Translations under genes and position numbers: made by a program
NCBI GenBank assembly: GCA_016801845.1
Contig: CM028908.1
Span: forward strand, 19,603,047-19,667,046
Origin: Polydactylus sextarius
Taxonomy: Eukaryota > Chordata > Actinopteri > Polynemidae
Direction of reading: 5' to 3'
Length of the DNA stretch: 64,000 bases
Part shown: positions 49,380 through 62,090 of the stretch, piece after piece
Position numbering within the stretch: position 1 is the first letter of the stretch
How the letters are laid out: each line of letters begins with the position of its first letter
The notes under the pieces: model-generated
The model's database searches: none
Seen by the model: the letters and a program-made list of their open reading frames with translations, nothing else
What the model was told of the DNA's origin: nothing

Positions 49380-49760
49380 GGGGGGATTTGGATACTTTCC
49401 AAACAGCCTTTGCTCATTTGCATGTGAATGGTCACCACCATTAGTATGGTAAATATGCTGTAGCACATGATAAGCACATTTAAGTGGGAACATACACCAA
49501 ATTTGAAGTAAGAATAGTTGCACAAAGTGTAACACAAAGAAAGTTATTCTCTCCCACACAAGCATGCCAGCACACAAACTGAGGAAAGCTTGCAGAAGCC
49601 TTTTGTACCTGTATTTCATCCGGGTCCTGGGGGGCATTTGCCTCCCCTCTGTGTAAGCAAAACTGACATCCTTTATAAAAGATTTATGAGCCAAAGATGC
49701 AAACGATAGAGCGTGAACTCCCTTGGGTGCAGCCTCTTCCATCTGTGAAGGATCACCTGT
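49380..49760. promoter_or_regulatory. CNE-like block with exact POU octamer
   Basis: Repeat-free block containing an exact octamer ATTTGCAT (49,416-49,423) and 'TTTATAAAAGATTTATGAG' (caudal/HOX-like cores). A 165-codon minus-strand open frame spans it, but it has no recognisable domain and no splice support, so a regulatory reading is preferred. Confidence 0.25.
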
Positions 49761-52585
49761 TCTTAGGTGGGCTAAAGCGCTTGTTCCCTGCCAGTGTACT
49801 AACAGGCGTCCAGGCCGCAGGGAGCAGATGGGGGGCTGCAATAGGAAGCTGTGCGAGACTACAGCCTCCTGGCTGCGGCTGCATCCCAGCTGAGTGATGC
49901 AGCTACAGCAGCAGCCAATGTTATGAAGTTTTCAAGCAGCTGACAGAACTTTCTACTGGCTGCAGCGTTGCTTAAACACATGGCCGGAGGCAACTGGAAA
50001 GTAACTGATGAAAATCTACCTTTGATGTGAGCGAACTGGAAAGGAATAATTCAGCAGTCTTCACCTGGATTTTTAACCCAGTCCCCAGGTTGATGTGTAG
50101 TTTTGTCTTTAAGAATGCTTGTGGGAGGTTTTCGAAGAAATGCTACAAATCATGAAAACCATATCTTCCAACAATGGTCTAACAGGAATGGAATACAAAT
50201 ACATGTTATAAAGGCAGTGTGTCTTTCATGTATCTACTATTAGCACATGTAGGTGTTTGTTAAATTCAAAACACAGAGGTATCAAAACAAGGAGGAAGAA
50301 GGAGCACATAGAGGTGTAAGTAGAACACCTCCTTCTGCACTGCTGCCAGCGGAATGTAGGATGTGAGAAAGGCCGGGGACACACTGGCCGAGCCATGAGC
50401 CTAAAAACAATTTGCAACTTCAACAGGATCTATAGTGGAGGATGAACACAGAGGAAAGCTCTTACATCAAATCCCAGGGAGTCTCAACAGGATTACAGCT
50501 TTACGCCTCTTCATAACCCCACAACTGGTCTTAGTAAGACCAACAGTACTGGTTAGACTGATGACCTGACAGCGGCACTGTGCAGAATGGACTGTTGTGT
50601 CATCTTCTAAATTTTGTGTGACACAGTTTTAATCGGAGTCTGTGTACAGGCAGTGTTTCCTCACCTGCACTGATTCTGCTTCATTCTCTGCCTCATTCCA
50701 CTTGTTATTCAGATAAATGAATAGCTAAGCACTGTAGCCTAAACTGAGTTGTGCTCCTGGTGAAGCGCATTCAGCCAAGGCTCCCACAGGAGAGGGGAGG
50801 AGGGGGGCAACCTAAAATAATGCTGGGCTTTGTGTAGAGAATCCCACTTTATCCCCCACCCTGCCTATTGGCCAGCTTTCTCTTGTGGCCTCCTGTGGCA
50901 CTTCTCTGCACCTTCTTCCATCAGTCTGAAAGATAAACATGCCCTGGTTCAAAGCAGGGTCACACTTGTTGCTTTTAGAAAATATTCTATTCATTCCCTG
51001 TACAAACTTTCCACCACACACACACACACACATTCACGCATGCACACACACACACCACAGCTTCTGTAATCTTAAACAATGACTGTGGCTGTCTCCAACA
51101 GCTACTTGCTAATATGGAAGGCATTGAGTGTGTTCAGAGCGATTTAATTGCCGACCTTGTTCAAATGCCACGCTTTTAGTGCTGTTCTGCCCCTGGTTTA
51201 TTTCATTTGCTCTCAGCATAGCAAACAAGAAACACTGAGGCAGTTAGAAAACACTGACCTGAAATTCAAGATATCTCATCACCTCATGTGGTGTTTTGAG
51301 TTACGTCTCCAGCAATAAAGATAAACTGGGAAACACTGTTCACATAAGACAACAAATTTAAGATGACACGTGAAAACATCTGGTTTCTACACACTGGTTT
51401 CTATTCCTTCTCTGTTGTGGCAAACAAAGTTACACATTACAGCCCAGTCCCTGGTAACTACTGCCTGTCGCCTCGTGCTCTACATGGTCTTATCCTGCGT
51501 TTTACGTGTAACCAACACAGCCTGCACTGTGCAATACTGGCATTTAAAATGAGCCATCACATAGAGAGAACTAGAGGTGTCAGAGAAGCTCAATATTTCT
51601 GCTACACAGCTCCCGGCTGTGGCTGTGAAAGCATACGTCATCACTTTGGTTAAAAAAAAAAAAAAAAAAAAGCGTTATTTTCTCTATCACCACTACAGTA
51701 AGATATTTTTCTGATTTATCCATTCTGTGTTAAAAAAGTGTTAAGCAAAAAAACAGTTTGAGGTGTGAAAAACAACATCCGCATGTGGAAGACAGAGGAG
51801 GAGATGTGTTTTAAAATGTAGTCAGCTTAGTGCGAACACAGCCTTAAATTACACTCTATAAGGAGACATTTTTACCTTGAGGAGACATTTTGTCTCAGAC
51901 ACAAAAGAAGCTGAAGCCTGTTAAAAAGAGAGTAAATTGGCCAAATGGTTATTATCATGCTAGGCAGCAAAAAGAAATTCCCACTGTGGTCTGAATAAAG
52001 CTGGTGTCATTACAGAACTTCGCTTTGCAAAGCCATCAAATCAGAAGGAAGGTGGGTGGAGGAGCTATTGTCCATTTAGTTATTCTCCTGGCCAGTTATT
52101 ATTTATTCACCTTTGGCCTTAAAAGTTTTGAGAGGTATTCACGATCAGTCAGTGGGAGGATGGTCAGACAACCATTCAAAACATTCGTTCACCGTGTTCC
52201 CCCTTTTTTTGTTTTTTCTGATTGATTCAGTCCAGTTCCAGTTTCCTATTCAACTTTTGAAAAAAAAGTTGCTAAGTTACTGATATTATCTGGAGACATG
52301 TCAGCATTACAAACAATCTGGAGATGTGTGGAGTTTAGAGGTAATGACATCTAAATGTAGGAAATCCAGGATCTGATGTTTTTGGATCTTATAAGCCCAC
52401 ATATCTCAGTCCTCCTCTGCAAACATTTAGAAAATCCTTTCCACTGAATGTAAAAAACAGCAACACTAAATCTCTGGTCCAGCCTTGTAAAGAATGTGCT
52501 TATTCACGGCTCCCACACTCATCCATTTCTTTTGCCTTTTTTCTTTAACTGTCCTCTCTCTCACACTTGTAACTGGCTGTCTCAG
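49761..52585. other. Noncoding unique sequence with CA patches and A20
   Basis: Contains broken CA patches at 51,015-51,056, A20 at 51,652-51,671 and otherwise unique DNA. No gene recognised. Confidence 0.6.
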
Positions 52586-52627
52586 ACGAGCACAGGCGGT
52601 TTACAGCCGAGAGTAATAGTGACCCTG
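52586..52627 (+). other. Candidate 42-nt exon (unproven)
   Basis: A long pyrimidine-rich tract (about 52,529-52,570) leads to GGCTGTCTCAG at 52,585. Then come 42 nt and a donor CCCTG|GTGAGT. The length is a multiple of three and two frames are open: phase 1-1 reads EHRRFTAESNSDP, phase 0 reads TSTGGLQPRVIVTL. The arrangement fits a small symmetric cassette exon. The peptide is not recognised and no companion exon was found, so chance remains possible. Confidence 0.18.
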
Positions 52628-54327
52628 GTGAGTAATGCCTAAGATAATGAAACATCATCTTGCAGCTCATCCCCGTTCCCTTAACTCTAATATTCTTCCT
52701 CTCCTTTTCCCTTGGGCTCCACTGACTCAGACAGACCAGTCTTCCAGTGTCCCAGTGTTGAATCTGTCAAGCCACCTCCACCCTTCAGAGCTGCATTTCT
52801 TCCAAAAAAAAAAAAACAAATCATGGTGTTGCCATGTATCAGAGGGATCCCTGAGTTAAAAGCTTTCTCATGCCTTCACACATACCGTATTTGTTTAAAC
52901 TAAACTTGCAAACACTCTTCATCAGAGATCCAAAGCCTTTTAATGGCCAGCCAGTGGTCCAGTTATATCTTTATTTGAGAGAGTTACATATGTATGTCAT
53001 GTTTGCATGAGCAGGAACGAGTGCAATGGTTGTAACAGAGCTACTAATTTACTTGGAGTCCATTAGGCTGCCTGCCATGTCATGTAATAATGGGATAAAT
53101 ATTGCACTAGCCACATTTAAATGCGTCTTCCTCTATTTGCAATTCCATTGCTTTTGGGTTGCCCCAGTGATCCAATTTATTCTTGTTCTGCTCCCATTTA
53201 ATGACTCTTCTGATTTAGTCAAATCTCAACTTTACGAATCTCATCTAACTTTAAAGCATAAACAGTGCCTCTATGCTTTCACATCACCTGTGAGAGAAAG
53301 TGATAGTGAGTGCTACATTGTGGCCAGAGGAGACATGCAGTGGGGGAACAGGTGTTACAGGGTAATTACAAACACAGCAAGCTTTTAATTATGCTCTCTA
53401 GTATGAACTGTTAATGAATGTGAACCTCATGCAAATAGAGATGCCTTCCCAACTGTGTCTGCACACACGTATACTCACCCGATCATGCACACACACACAC
53501 ATATATCAAGTGTTAAGGAGAGGATTGGCAGCAGTGTAGTGCTTCCTCATGGAAGCTGACTCCGATCTCAATCCCCACTCTTATTTCTCTAGAGTTCCAC
53601 TAATAACACAAACAGTGGCAGCTGGAAACTTGCCGAACTCAGCCTGGACTCTTTTACCTGGTGTTATCAAAGGAGGCACAACAGACATAAAAATGTTTGA
53701 AGGTGTTGCTGTTTGTTGGAACAGCTTCTACAAAATAAACCTGCACCTTGTTTATGGTCCATAGCCTTCTTTTCCCCCACAAAGCCCGGCCTGTCTACAA
53801 ATTGAACTTCAGTCATCTTCTGTCTTATATGGACATCTTGTTCCTCCTGCATCTTTCTGTGGGCTCTAAGCCCTGTAACCAACCATCGTTTCAGCTCGCC
53901 TCTTAACATGATCCAGCCTGGATGGATGGAAGCTCTGATAATTGATTCACTGTGAAATCCCCTCATATGATTCATCTGTAATCTTTGCCGTCTATTTTTT
54001 TATGCACTGTGTTTTTTTTCCCATGTGTGCTTTTGTCTGTTGGCATGTTTTCCATTTTTCATATGAATGGTGGATAAATTATTGCTAAAGCTATTCAACT
54101 TAAGCTTCCCAGTCTGGGAGGAAAAACTGCAGCGGTGGAGAGAGTGTGTAGACCATGCATGGCTGTGCGTCTTCCTGTCTTCATGCTGGCTTGTCTCTCT
54201 GCCTCGCTGTGTTACATTCTGTCTCTCCATGTCTTCATCTCTATTCTCCTATCTCTGCTCCACTTTCTCTCTCTCTCACTCTTTCTCCCTGTCCTCATGT
54301 CATCTCTGTCTCCCTGAACTGTGCTGT
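52628..54327. other. Noncoding sequence with pyrimidine-rich end
   Basis: Unique DNA. From about 54,168 to 54,320 it is CT-rich (TCTCTCTC patches), which makes low-complexity frames. No gene recognised. Confidence 0.6.
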
Positions 54328-54352
54328 AAAAAAAAAAAAAAAAAAAAAAAAA
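54328..54352. repeat. Poly-A run (A25)
   Basis: 25 A in a row after a pyrimidine-rich stretch. No retroposon body is recognised. Confidence 0.96.
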
Positions 54353-56160
54353 GAAAAGACTAGCCAAGCCAAGCGGCAGACTTAAAGTCTTTTATAAGGC
54401 ATACAAATAGGCTGCAAATCGGATTAGGGCGGAGGGGAGGGAGCCTTTTCTATTGAAAATCCATTTTGTGATAGGGTGGACATTGTATGTACAATGACAG
54501 GCAGGACATACACTTGTCTCAAACAGTGTGAGGGTGACAGGCAAAGAGAATGCCACCAATCTGCATAAAAGAGAAAGCTTTATATTGAATGCCACAGAGG
54601 ATGACGCTGCATTTGATGTTTGAACCGAGGAGTCTGTCCGAGTCTTTGTGGTCCACTGTTATTACCCTAAAGAATGAGCCAGAGAGACGGAGAGAGTCTG
54701 TGAATGTGCCAATGAATCCATTTGAGTGAATCCTGGTGATCAAGGTTTATTAAACAGGCCGTGGTTATTCTGATTAAAGCAAAAGATTGGCAGTAGTCAG
54801 TGTTTTGGTTATTGTCAACAAATGCAGTGAAAGGTGCAGAACCACCAATCGGTTAATCCATCTCTTAATTCTGCACTCAGATCTAAAATGTTCATTCCAA
54901 ATAAAGATAAGATGAAGACAAATATGGAAATCATTTTATTAAGAAAAGATTAAATAATTCCTTTAAACAGCTGGCCACTGTTGTTTTTATTGTCAAACAG
55001 GAGTAAATAGTGGATTTGTTAGAAGCGTTTTCAGCAGCAGGACACTGTATGTGGGATGGTCTCAAAATAAACTACACTGTGTGTGTTTATGATAATGAGG
55101 GTGTATGTCACCCCCAGTGAAATGGTGTGGCTCACTCATTTGTTTTTAATTTGTTTTCAGACAACAGTGTAGCATTGGTGCTGAGGAACAAGCTACAGTA
55201 GATCAGGCTTTGGCTACAGATGCAATTTGTTGGGAGGAGCAACTGTGCTGATTATGTTATTTGAAGTGAAGTTGTTGATAATAAGAAAAACAGAATAAAA
55301 GAATAAAGACTAAAACCAGACTTACTAATGGAGAAAATCTCTCTTCAATCATCAAAGGTTTGTTAATGTGTTAGTACCGTACACCTCACTGTGGGTTGTA
55401 GTGACACAGTGGCCTGCTGAGATACACTCTCTCACACAGGGGGGTATGAATGGACCCCTGTGGTCTTGATTTCTAGTGTCCTCTGTTGTTTCTCACTATC
55501 CTCTGGCCATGATTGTGTGTCCGTGCTAACAGAGCAGGAAGCAGACATAGCAGCCTTCAAAGCACACACTGTTCTACTAACTATCGCTGTGGTATCTCTG
55601 CGAACAATGGCGAAGAAAGAAGCATGCATTCAGAAAATTACATAAAATGTAATTATACATGGTATTTTGAAATTGTTTTGTACCACATGAAATGTCAATG
55701 GAACATTTAAAGAGAACAAGCACATTACAGACTATGTACGTGCAAAACAGGAGGCCTGCAACTTGTCAGAAGTTTCAAATTCAAACAGTTGATATTTTGT
55801 TTGCTGGCTGAGATGCTCCAGTGCTCTGTTGAAGCTGAGTAGGCTCCAGTTGATAATCATCTGCTTTGTGGCAGGATGCAAGGGGAGATGCAGCAGATGG
55901 CACTAGTTTTATTTTGCCGCGGATGCTTTCTCTGAATAAGGAACGCTCTACTGAATGCCAAGCTCTGTGGGAGAGGAGAAGCAAATTGAAGGCCTCCTGC
56001 ACCGCGCTCTCGTCAAGGATTGGAGGGGGGGGGGCATTGTTGTGTGTATGTGTGTGCGAGTGACGGGTGAGTTCTCCTCATTCATTAATGTGCCAAGCTC
56101 AGGGATGGACAAGTCACACAGGAATTTCATTACCTCACTCACTCATCCTTTCTGTCTCCA

Positions 56161-56186
56161 CCCCGCCCCTCCCAACCCCACCCCCC
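56161..56186 (-). other. G-quadruplex motif on the minus strand
   Basis: C runs of 4, 4, 3, 4 and 6 are separated by loops of 1-2 nt, giving five G runs on the minus strand. Confidence 0.75.
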
Positions 56187-57211
56187 ACTTCCTCAGTAAC
56201 TCACTTTCTCGCTGACATGCCCACGTTGATGAGAAGTGATTCTGTTGTTCCAGCAAATAACCAGGAAAAATAGTACAACTCCAATTCAATTAAAGAGTAA
56301 TGATTTAGTGTTTCAGTTGCTGATGGCTTTCACCCTGAGAGGAATTGGCATTCCACTCCAAGTATAGTCCTGATTCAACATTTCCTGAAGATAAATCGGA
56401 CACTAACGGACCTCGTATGTACACAGAGAACGACTAGTGCAGTTTAATCATGTCGAATCCAATCCAGCTCAGAGAAATGAAACATTATATCTGATGGTCG
56501 AAATGTCACATTTGGTGGCATTTTGTTGAGCGACATTAAAGTGAAATCTGTTGAAATTCATATCATATTCTAATAAGAGCCTCCTAGAGTCCATTTGAAT
56601 GTAATTATGATTTTTTTAGCATAAGTATAATTCAAATGCAACACAGTCGACCTTCAGGAGCAGCCTGTATATATGATCCGTATGAAGTAACTTGTGCTAA
56701 TGGAACATGTTGATGCAGGAAAGAGACCAGAGGGATGACGGGTCAGAGGGTATCAGTGAACAATAAAAGAAAGAGCAGTGAATGTAGTAAATGTCTCTCT
56801 CTGTGCCTCCCCCTTGTTCCTTCTCATTACCCTCTAATGTGTCACATGAGACACAAGCCTTCTGCCCAGTACGCATATACTCATCAATACAATTCTCACT
56901 CTGAACGCTTTGTCATCACAGCCCGATACATCACAGTAGTCTGTCGAATGAGCCGACCATTTTACACAGACATCCTGCTGAGATCTCACTGTTATCGTTT
57001 GTTATCAGCGGAGCCCTCTGTGTAAATGGAAGCAGTTTGGATGCCATTTCAAACGGGTGACAGCTGACGTAGTTTTCTCTTTTTGTAATGCCACAAAAGA
57101 GTTTGCAGCAAAAACTGTACAGTTAACGTTGTCCTGTTCCATGATCAAAATTTATTTAAAGCTGTGCTGATTTATACAAATGTAGGGAGGACATCTGAGG
57201 AGCAGGCTGCA

Positions 57212-57232
57212 CCCCCCACCCCACCCAGCCCC
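57212..57232 (-). other. G-quadruplex motif on the minus strand
   Basis: C runs of 6, 4, 3 and 4 with loops of 1, 1 and 2 nt. Further C runs follow to 57,251. Confidence 0.75.
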
Positions 57233-59859
57233 ACTCCACAACCCCGCCCCCGCTCATGTGCCATCTTTCTGTGCTGGACATGGACACTGGCACTGGGCAG
57301 CATAAATGATTGAGTTGGATGTCAGAAGTGGAGCTCTTGCCAAAGGGCCACAGCGTCCATGCTAATGGGCCGGTGGAGCCTAATCTAAACAAGTGTGAAT
57401 AAAAAGGCTTTTACTGTGAGTGCTCACATCTTACGCAGTGAAACGTGCTGGAAATGGCTTCATCTTAATCAAACTGTGGACAAGACACAAATTCACTTCA
57501 TTAAACTTTCACAATTTAACTTTGACATCAGCTACAGTTGGCACGAGCGAGTTGGTGCGTACAAGACATTAAACACTTCTTCTTCCTGTGTGTTTTCATT
57601 GTTTGTATTTGTAAGTCCTTCGTCTTCCGAAGCACATCTGAGATCAATCACTAGGCCGAGCATGATGGAGAGGCCTGTCAGAGCTCACTGTTGTGGCCTT
57701 GATTCAGTAAAACAAATAAAATAGGCAGAGGCATTTACAGAAAGGCTCGGAACAAGCTAGACAAGAGACCACACCAAAGAGCATTCAAAGAGAGAGAGGG
57801 GTGAATAATGAGGAGGGGGGATAAATGTCAAAGAGCAGAGCAAGATGAAAAATGATGATGCAGAAGGGAGAGAGGGAGAGAAAGGGAAATGTGTACAGAA
57901 AAAGACAATGAGACAGACTGGAAGGGAGGCGGACACACATAGAGCAGCAGGCACAGCGCTCTTGTCTGCCTACGTTAGCCCAGCGCAGCTCTTCACCCTG
58001 TTTTTACTCGACAGCATGTCATCAGTGCAGCTCTCCTCTGTTTAGACTCTGTTGTGGATGCTGCAGCGTACGGCCATGTGATGAAAGGGAGGAGCCCTTA
58101 GAGATAGTTAATGCAACTTCCCTCACACATCCTTTATATTCTATTATGTCAGAGCACATCAGCATCGTGGCAGCCTGAATAATGCTGTTTCTCTGATGAT
58201 TACGTTGGCCATGTAACCTGAGCACTGCAGCACTCAGCTCAGCTCAGCTGGGTTTGATTCAGCAGCATTTACAAGACGACATACAACAACGCAGCGTCCA
58301 CCCCCCACTCCCACAACATATCAAAACCTGAGAAAGCCGTAATGTGCCCGTCAGCACTTAACCTTCCCCAAGCACTTTAAAGAGAGCAGGTAACTCAGAG
58401 GTGAGCCCCCCCCCAGGGAGGCCCCCACCAGACCCCAGCCCACACACTCAGCACCGTCAGATAAGAGCACAGAGCTCACACATCAAACTACTTCCTGTGG
58501 TTCCACTCTACTTCATATTGGAGAAGTGGAAGAGATGATGCCATGCACCCTGTTGGCCTGGCAGGTGAGAGAGAGAGGTAGAGGTCAGAGGTGTGCTCTG
58601 CACCAGCTGTGTCAGACTCCACAATCAGATGAAATGTATTCCCTCTCTCCAGCACAGAGCAGAGGACAGAAGGAAATGCAGTTTTCAGCACTGTACTGCA
58701 TCCATTCCTCATAACGATGACACATGCTTCTCTAGTTATTACACCATTTCTTATGGGAAACTTGTTTCATTATAGCAACAAACAAAAACTCTTCTTGTCT
58801 CAACACAGAACTTTCATTTTTATAAAAATTTAAGTTAGTGTGTGTCATAACAACAGGGATGTTTCAAAATGCTTTCGATTTCAGTAATGAGAGGATAGTG
58901 CCGACTACGGATGATGCAGGAGCTGACTGACTTAAATTTTGTCATTACAGAGCACAGAGGATAGTTGTGTGCATTTACTGTGCTCAGTAAATACAAGTGA
59001 AAAATGCACCTGCTGAATTCAAGCACACTTTCTTGCATCAAATAACTCAACTGTATTTTTTTTTTTTTTTTGTAAATAATGGCTTTATCTGCATTTTCCG
59101 TTGATTAAAATCTTCACATTAGCTTGTGACTGTACTTCCATCTTCTTTTTAACAAGTAAATGTTTCCTCTAGTCTAGTTTTAACTTGATGTTGAATCATT
59201 TCATTCAGGAAAAATATACTATAAATATACCATTACAATGTAAAAGTACCAAAAAAAAAAAAAAAACTTTCTCATTACAATGAGATGGTGGCAACAGTGT
59301 GCCGCTGAACAGCTGCAGCTGTAAACACGTTTGCTTTATGCGTGGGAGGGCTTTTTTTGACTTTTACTCCCTATGAAACTTGGTTTCTGGGTTCCCATCC
59401 AAAAAAGAGCAAGTTCTAGTAGTTCTACTTTTTTTCAAAATAATTTTTCCTCTTAGCATTTTTTTCTTTTCACTGCAAATTTCAACTCTAAAACATTCAG
59501 AAAATCTTTTATGCATATTTAGCTTTCATGTATTTTGTATCTCCATTTAATCCACACGTTTTACAGTGCTTTATGTCCATTAGCACTGTCAAAATTCAAA
59601 TTCAAATTTTTCACATTATGTCCATAAAAGGTCACACCAGTGCTGGTTAACTGTAGCTTATGTAGCCAACATACAACACTGTGAAAATGTAAGTATTTCC
59701 AAACCATCATTACCACATAACTGCTGCTGAATTATTCCCTTGTTTTAGCTCAAGACAGTGACAGTGACGTTCAGTGACTCACTAAATGCCCACACTACAG
59801 CTCACACAGCAACAGTTGTGACAGTGTTGTTTTTTTTCCCACAACCAAAACATTTATAC

Positions 59860-60000
59860 TCTCAACCAAATGTCTGTCCATTCACCCATCAATGTCTATA
59901 TCATCCTTCCTTTGAGAGTCACAGGGCGGCTGGAGCCAGTCCCAGCTGACTGTAGGTGAGGGTGCGGTGCATATCCTGGACAGATTGCCACTCTCTGTTT
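59860..60000 (+). repeat. Teleost 'ggctggagcc...cccagctgac' repeat
   Basis: 'GGCGGCTGGAGCCAGTCCCA', then 'GCTGACTGTAGGTGAGGGTG' and 'ATCCTGGACAGATTGCCA', follows the very common fish repeat whose usual form continues with 'cctggacaggtcgccagtc'. Upstream 'CATTCACCCATCAATGTCTA' fits its leading part. Diverged copy; class not decided. Confidence 0.75.
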
Positions 60001-60489
60001 TTCACAATTTATTTGTATGACTAAATTCAGAACATTTGTTGACAACCTTTATATGAATAAATACCTGTTCAAATCAACAACTGCCCATATCCAGTCAACT
60101 ACAAAGACCTGCTGAGCCACGACGTGTATTTTTTTTCATCCAAGTGCGCAAAGTAGTCTGGGTAGTTGTCTGTGTCAAGATGCCTGTGCCTGACTGACAG
60201 TATTTACAGCAAAAGCCTGTATCACACACCACACTTCATTCACATTTATTAGCCCCAAGGGGTCCATTTGTTAACTGATTCACTTCTGGTGAATACTCAT
60301 ATTTCTATCAGCGTTACAGAGCATGGCAGTAATATTAGGAGGTTCCTGCTGTCATCTAACTGCCCTCCTGTCGGATCCTCCATCACTGCAGAGCTAGTCT
60401 TGCTGATATCTCTGACCACACACGCTCTTCATCCCTGTGGCTGAATGGAGGAGTAAAGCAACACTGGCAGGTTGAGGCAGCAGAGATGA
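60001..60489. other. Noncoding unique sequence
   Basis: Nothing recognisable beyond a T-run near 60,129. Confidence 0.6.
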
Positions 60490-60870
60490 AGGCGTCATCT
60501 CATTTACCTTGATTTACATTTCATCTGTGCGCTATCTGTGTAGGTCACACACTCTGCGCCTCAGTTACACACGGGCTGTTAGCTTTTTATTGAGGTGCCA
60601 TGTTTGATGTGTGCTGCGCTGTTAATGATCCAAGGCAGGGTTTTATAAATACATAATGATGTTTACCATGAGATTGGTAAGGTTTCCTCATTAAAAGCTT
60701 CAAATTTAAACCAAGGTTGTCGGTTTGTGGGATTTGGGTTGATATTTAATCACGCCTTTAAGATGGCACAATATGTGTTATTGGAAACTGCAACAGAATT
60801 ACTGTGCAGGATTACAGTACACATCAACGCGTAGCACCACACAAATTCTGACAGCGACAGTGGGAGCTTA
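60490..60870. promoter_or_regulatory. CNE-like block
   Basis: About 380 bp without simple repeats and with moderate GC. It includes clustered AT-core motifs ('GCTGTTAATGATCC', 'GATATTTAATCACG', 'CATTAAAAGCTTC') and no open frame. It resembles the other enhancer-like blocks in style. Conservation untested. Confidence 0.25.
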
Positions 60871-61744
60871 TCGTCACCACCCAATGAAGAGCTCCATGTG
60901 AATGGATGGAGGTTTGGCTCATCTGCAGTGCGTCGGAGTCTCACAGGCTGGCAGGGCTCCAGTCCTCTGCTCGCTTATTCATCTCTTTCTCCCACAGCCA
61001 ACATAGTCTGAGACACACACACACACACACACAACATAGATTTGGCGCACACTCACCCGCTAGAACAATATCACTTGATTCACACAATGTTGTTAATCTA
61101 AAACAAACCAAAATTCAGACGCAACACAGGATAGCTAGGAAGTAAAATATGCTGACTGACATCTCAAATCCAACCTCTTTGTGAAGATAAGCGCAGTGCA
61201 ACATACCAATCAAAGTCCATTAGAAGTACAGCACAGCAACGTCTACTGGAGTGAGTCCCAAAGGTGAACAGAGAATAGACTAAACTCAACATCCTAAAGA
61301 AAATATTCAGCCATGAGAGTAAATTATGCATACAAATGTGCCACAGGTTCAAAAAAATGCTATGTAGATTTGCCAGTTAGGTGGTTCAGGGTGTGGAGGA
61401 AGTAAATAAATAATCCTGTTTAATAATTCATTGAAATTCATGTTGCTTTGCCTCCAGCCTTGAGAGTAGTTAGAATGCAGCCTGCAAGGGCCCTGCTTCT
61501 GACTTCTGGTGGTGTGTGGTAAGATGATAGAAAAAAAGGGTAACGCTCGAGTACACACACACTCATGCAGGGCTACAAAAATATATAGCATGTATCATAT
61601 GTTGTATAAAGTAGCAAAAGAGGACATTCACTGTCAACATCTTATCCCCTGTTTGCTCCATTTCTCCCTGGAACGACAGATACAATCTCTAGAGTGTGAA
61701 GAGAAGTTCACACAAAGCTTCAGGCTTGTGAATACACTGAAGCT
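60871..61744. other. Noncoding unique sequence
   Basis: Contains (AC)9 at about 61,014-61,032 and otherwise unique AT-rich DNA. No gene recognised. Confidence 0.6.
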
Positions 61745-61761
61745 GAGAGAGAGAGAGAAAA

Positions 61762-61792
<31 letters not shown>

Positions 61793-61980
61793 GAGAGAGA
61801 AAGAGAGAGAGAGATGGCGACGCAGGTACAGGGAGGACTGCAAATTGGATCTTAAAGTCTTTCAAGGGGGGAGAAAAGGAGAAAATCAAAACCGAGAGGA
61901 GGGACAGACAGAGCATAGGGGGGAGAGGAGAAGAGAGAAGGAGAGAAGAAGAGAAGAAGAGAGGGAGAGGAGAGGAGGCT
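61745..61980. repeat. Two purine-rich (GA) blocks
   Basis: GA-rich block 61,745-61,815 and a second GA/GGA-rich block 61,863-61,980, separated by about 45 bp of unique sequence. The Glu/Arg-rich frame across them is a low-complexity artefact. Polypurine tracts of this kind can form triplex (H-DNA). Confidence 0.95.
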
Positions 61981-62090
61981 TAAGGCTAGTGATCCATGTG
62001 TGACCCATTCGTGATGATGTCTTTGCTTGATAGAATTACACCAGCAAATAAAATGATCTTGTCTGGCTCTCTGTCGGGCTGTGTGTCTGT

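Larger units (their letters stand above)
54353..59859. other. 5.5 kb of noncoding unique sequence
   Basis: No gene is recognised. Two C-rich quadruplex motifs lie at 56,161-56,186 and 57,212-57,232. A GA-rich patch lies at 57,784-57,890, a short (CAGCT)n near 58,234-58,250, T16 at 59,056-59,071 and A16 at 59,251-59,266. The part 56,280-56,560 is compact unique AT-rich DNA that might be conserved. Confidence 0.6.

Noticed and set aside
49344..49841. 165-codon minus-strand frame without simple repeats
   Set aside because: No recognisable domain and no splice context. It covers an enhancer-like block with a POU octamer, and its length is within the tail of chance.
59056..59266. T16 and A16 runs 180 bp apart as transposon ends
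   Set aside because: Flanks do not match each other and there is no target duplication; independent homopolymers.
61509..62003. 164-codon Glu/Arg-rich frame
   Set aside because: Low-complexity translation of the GA blocks.
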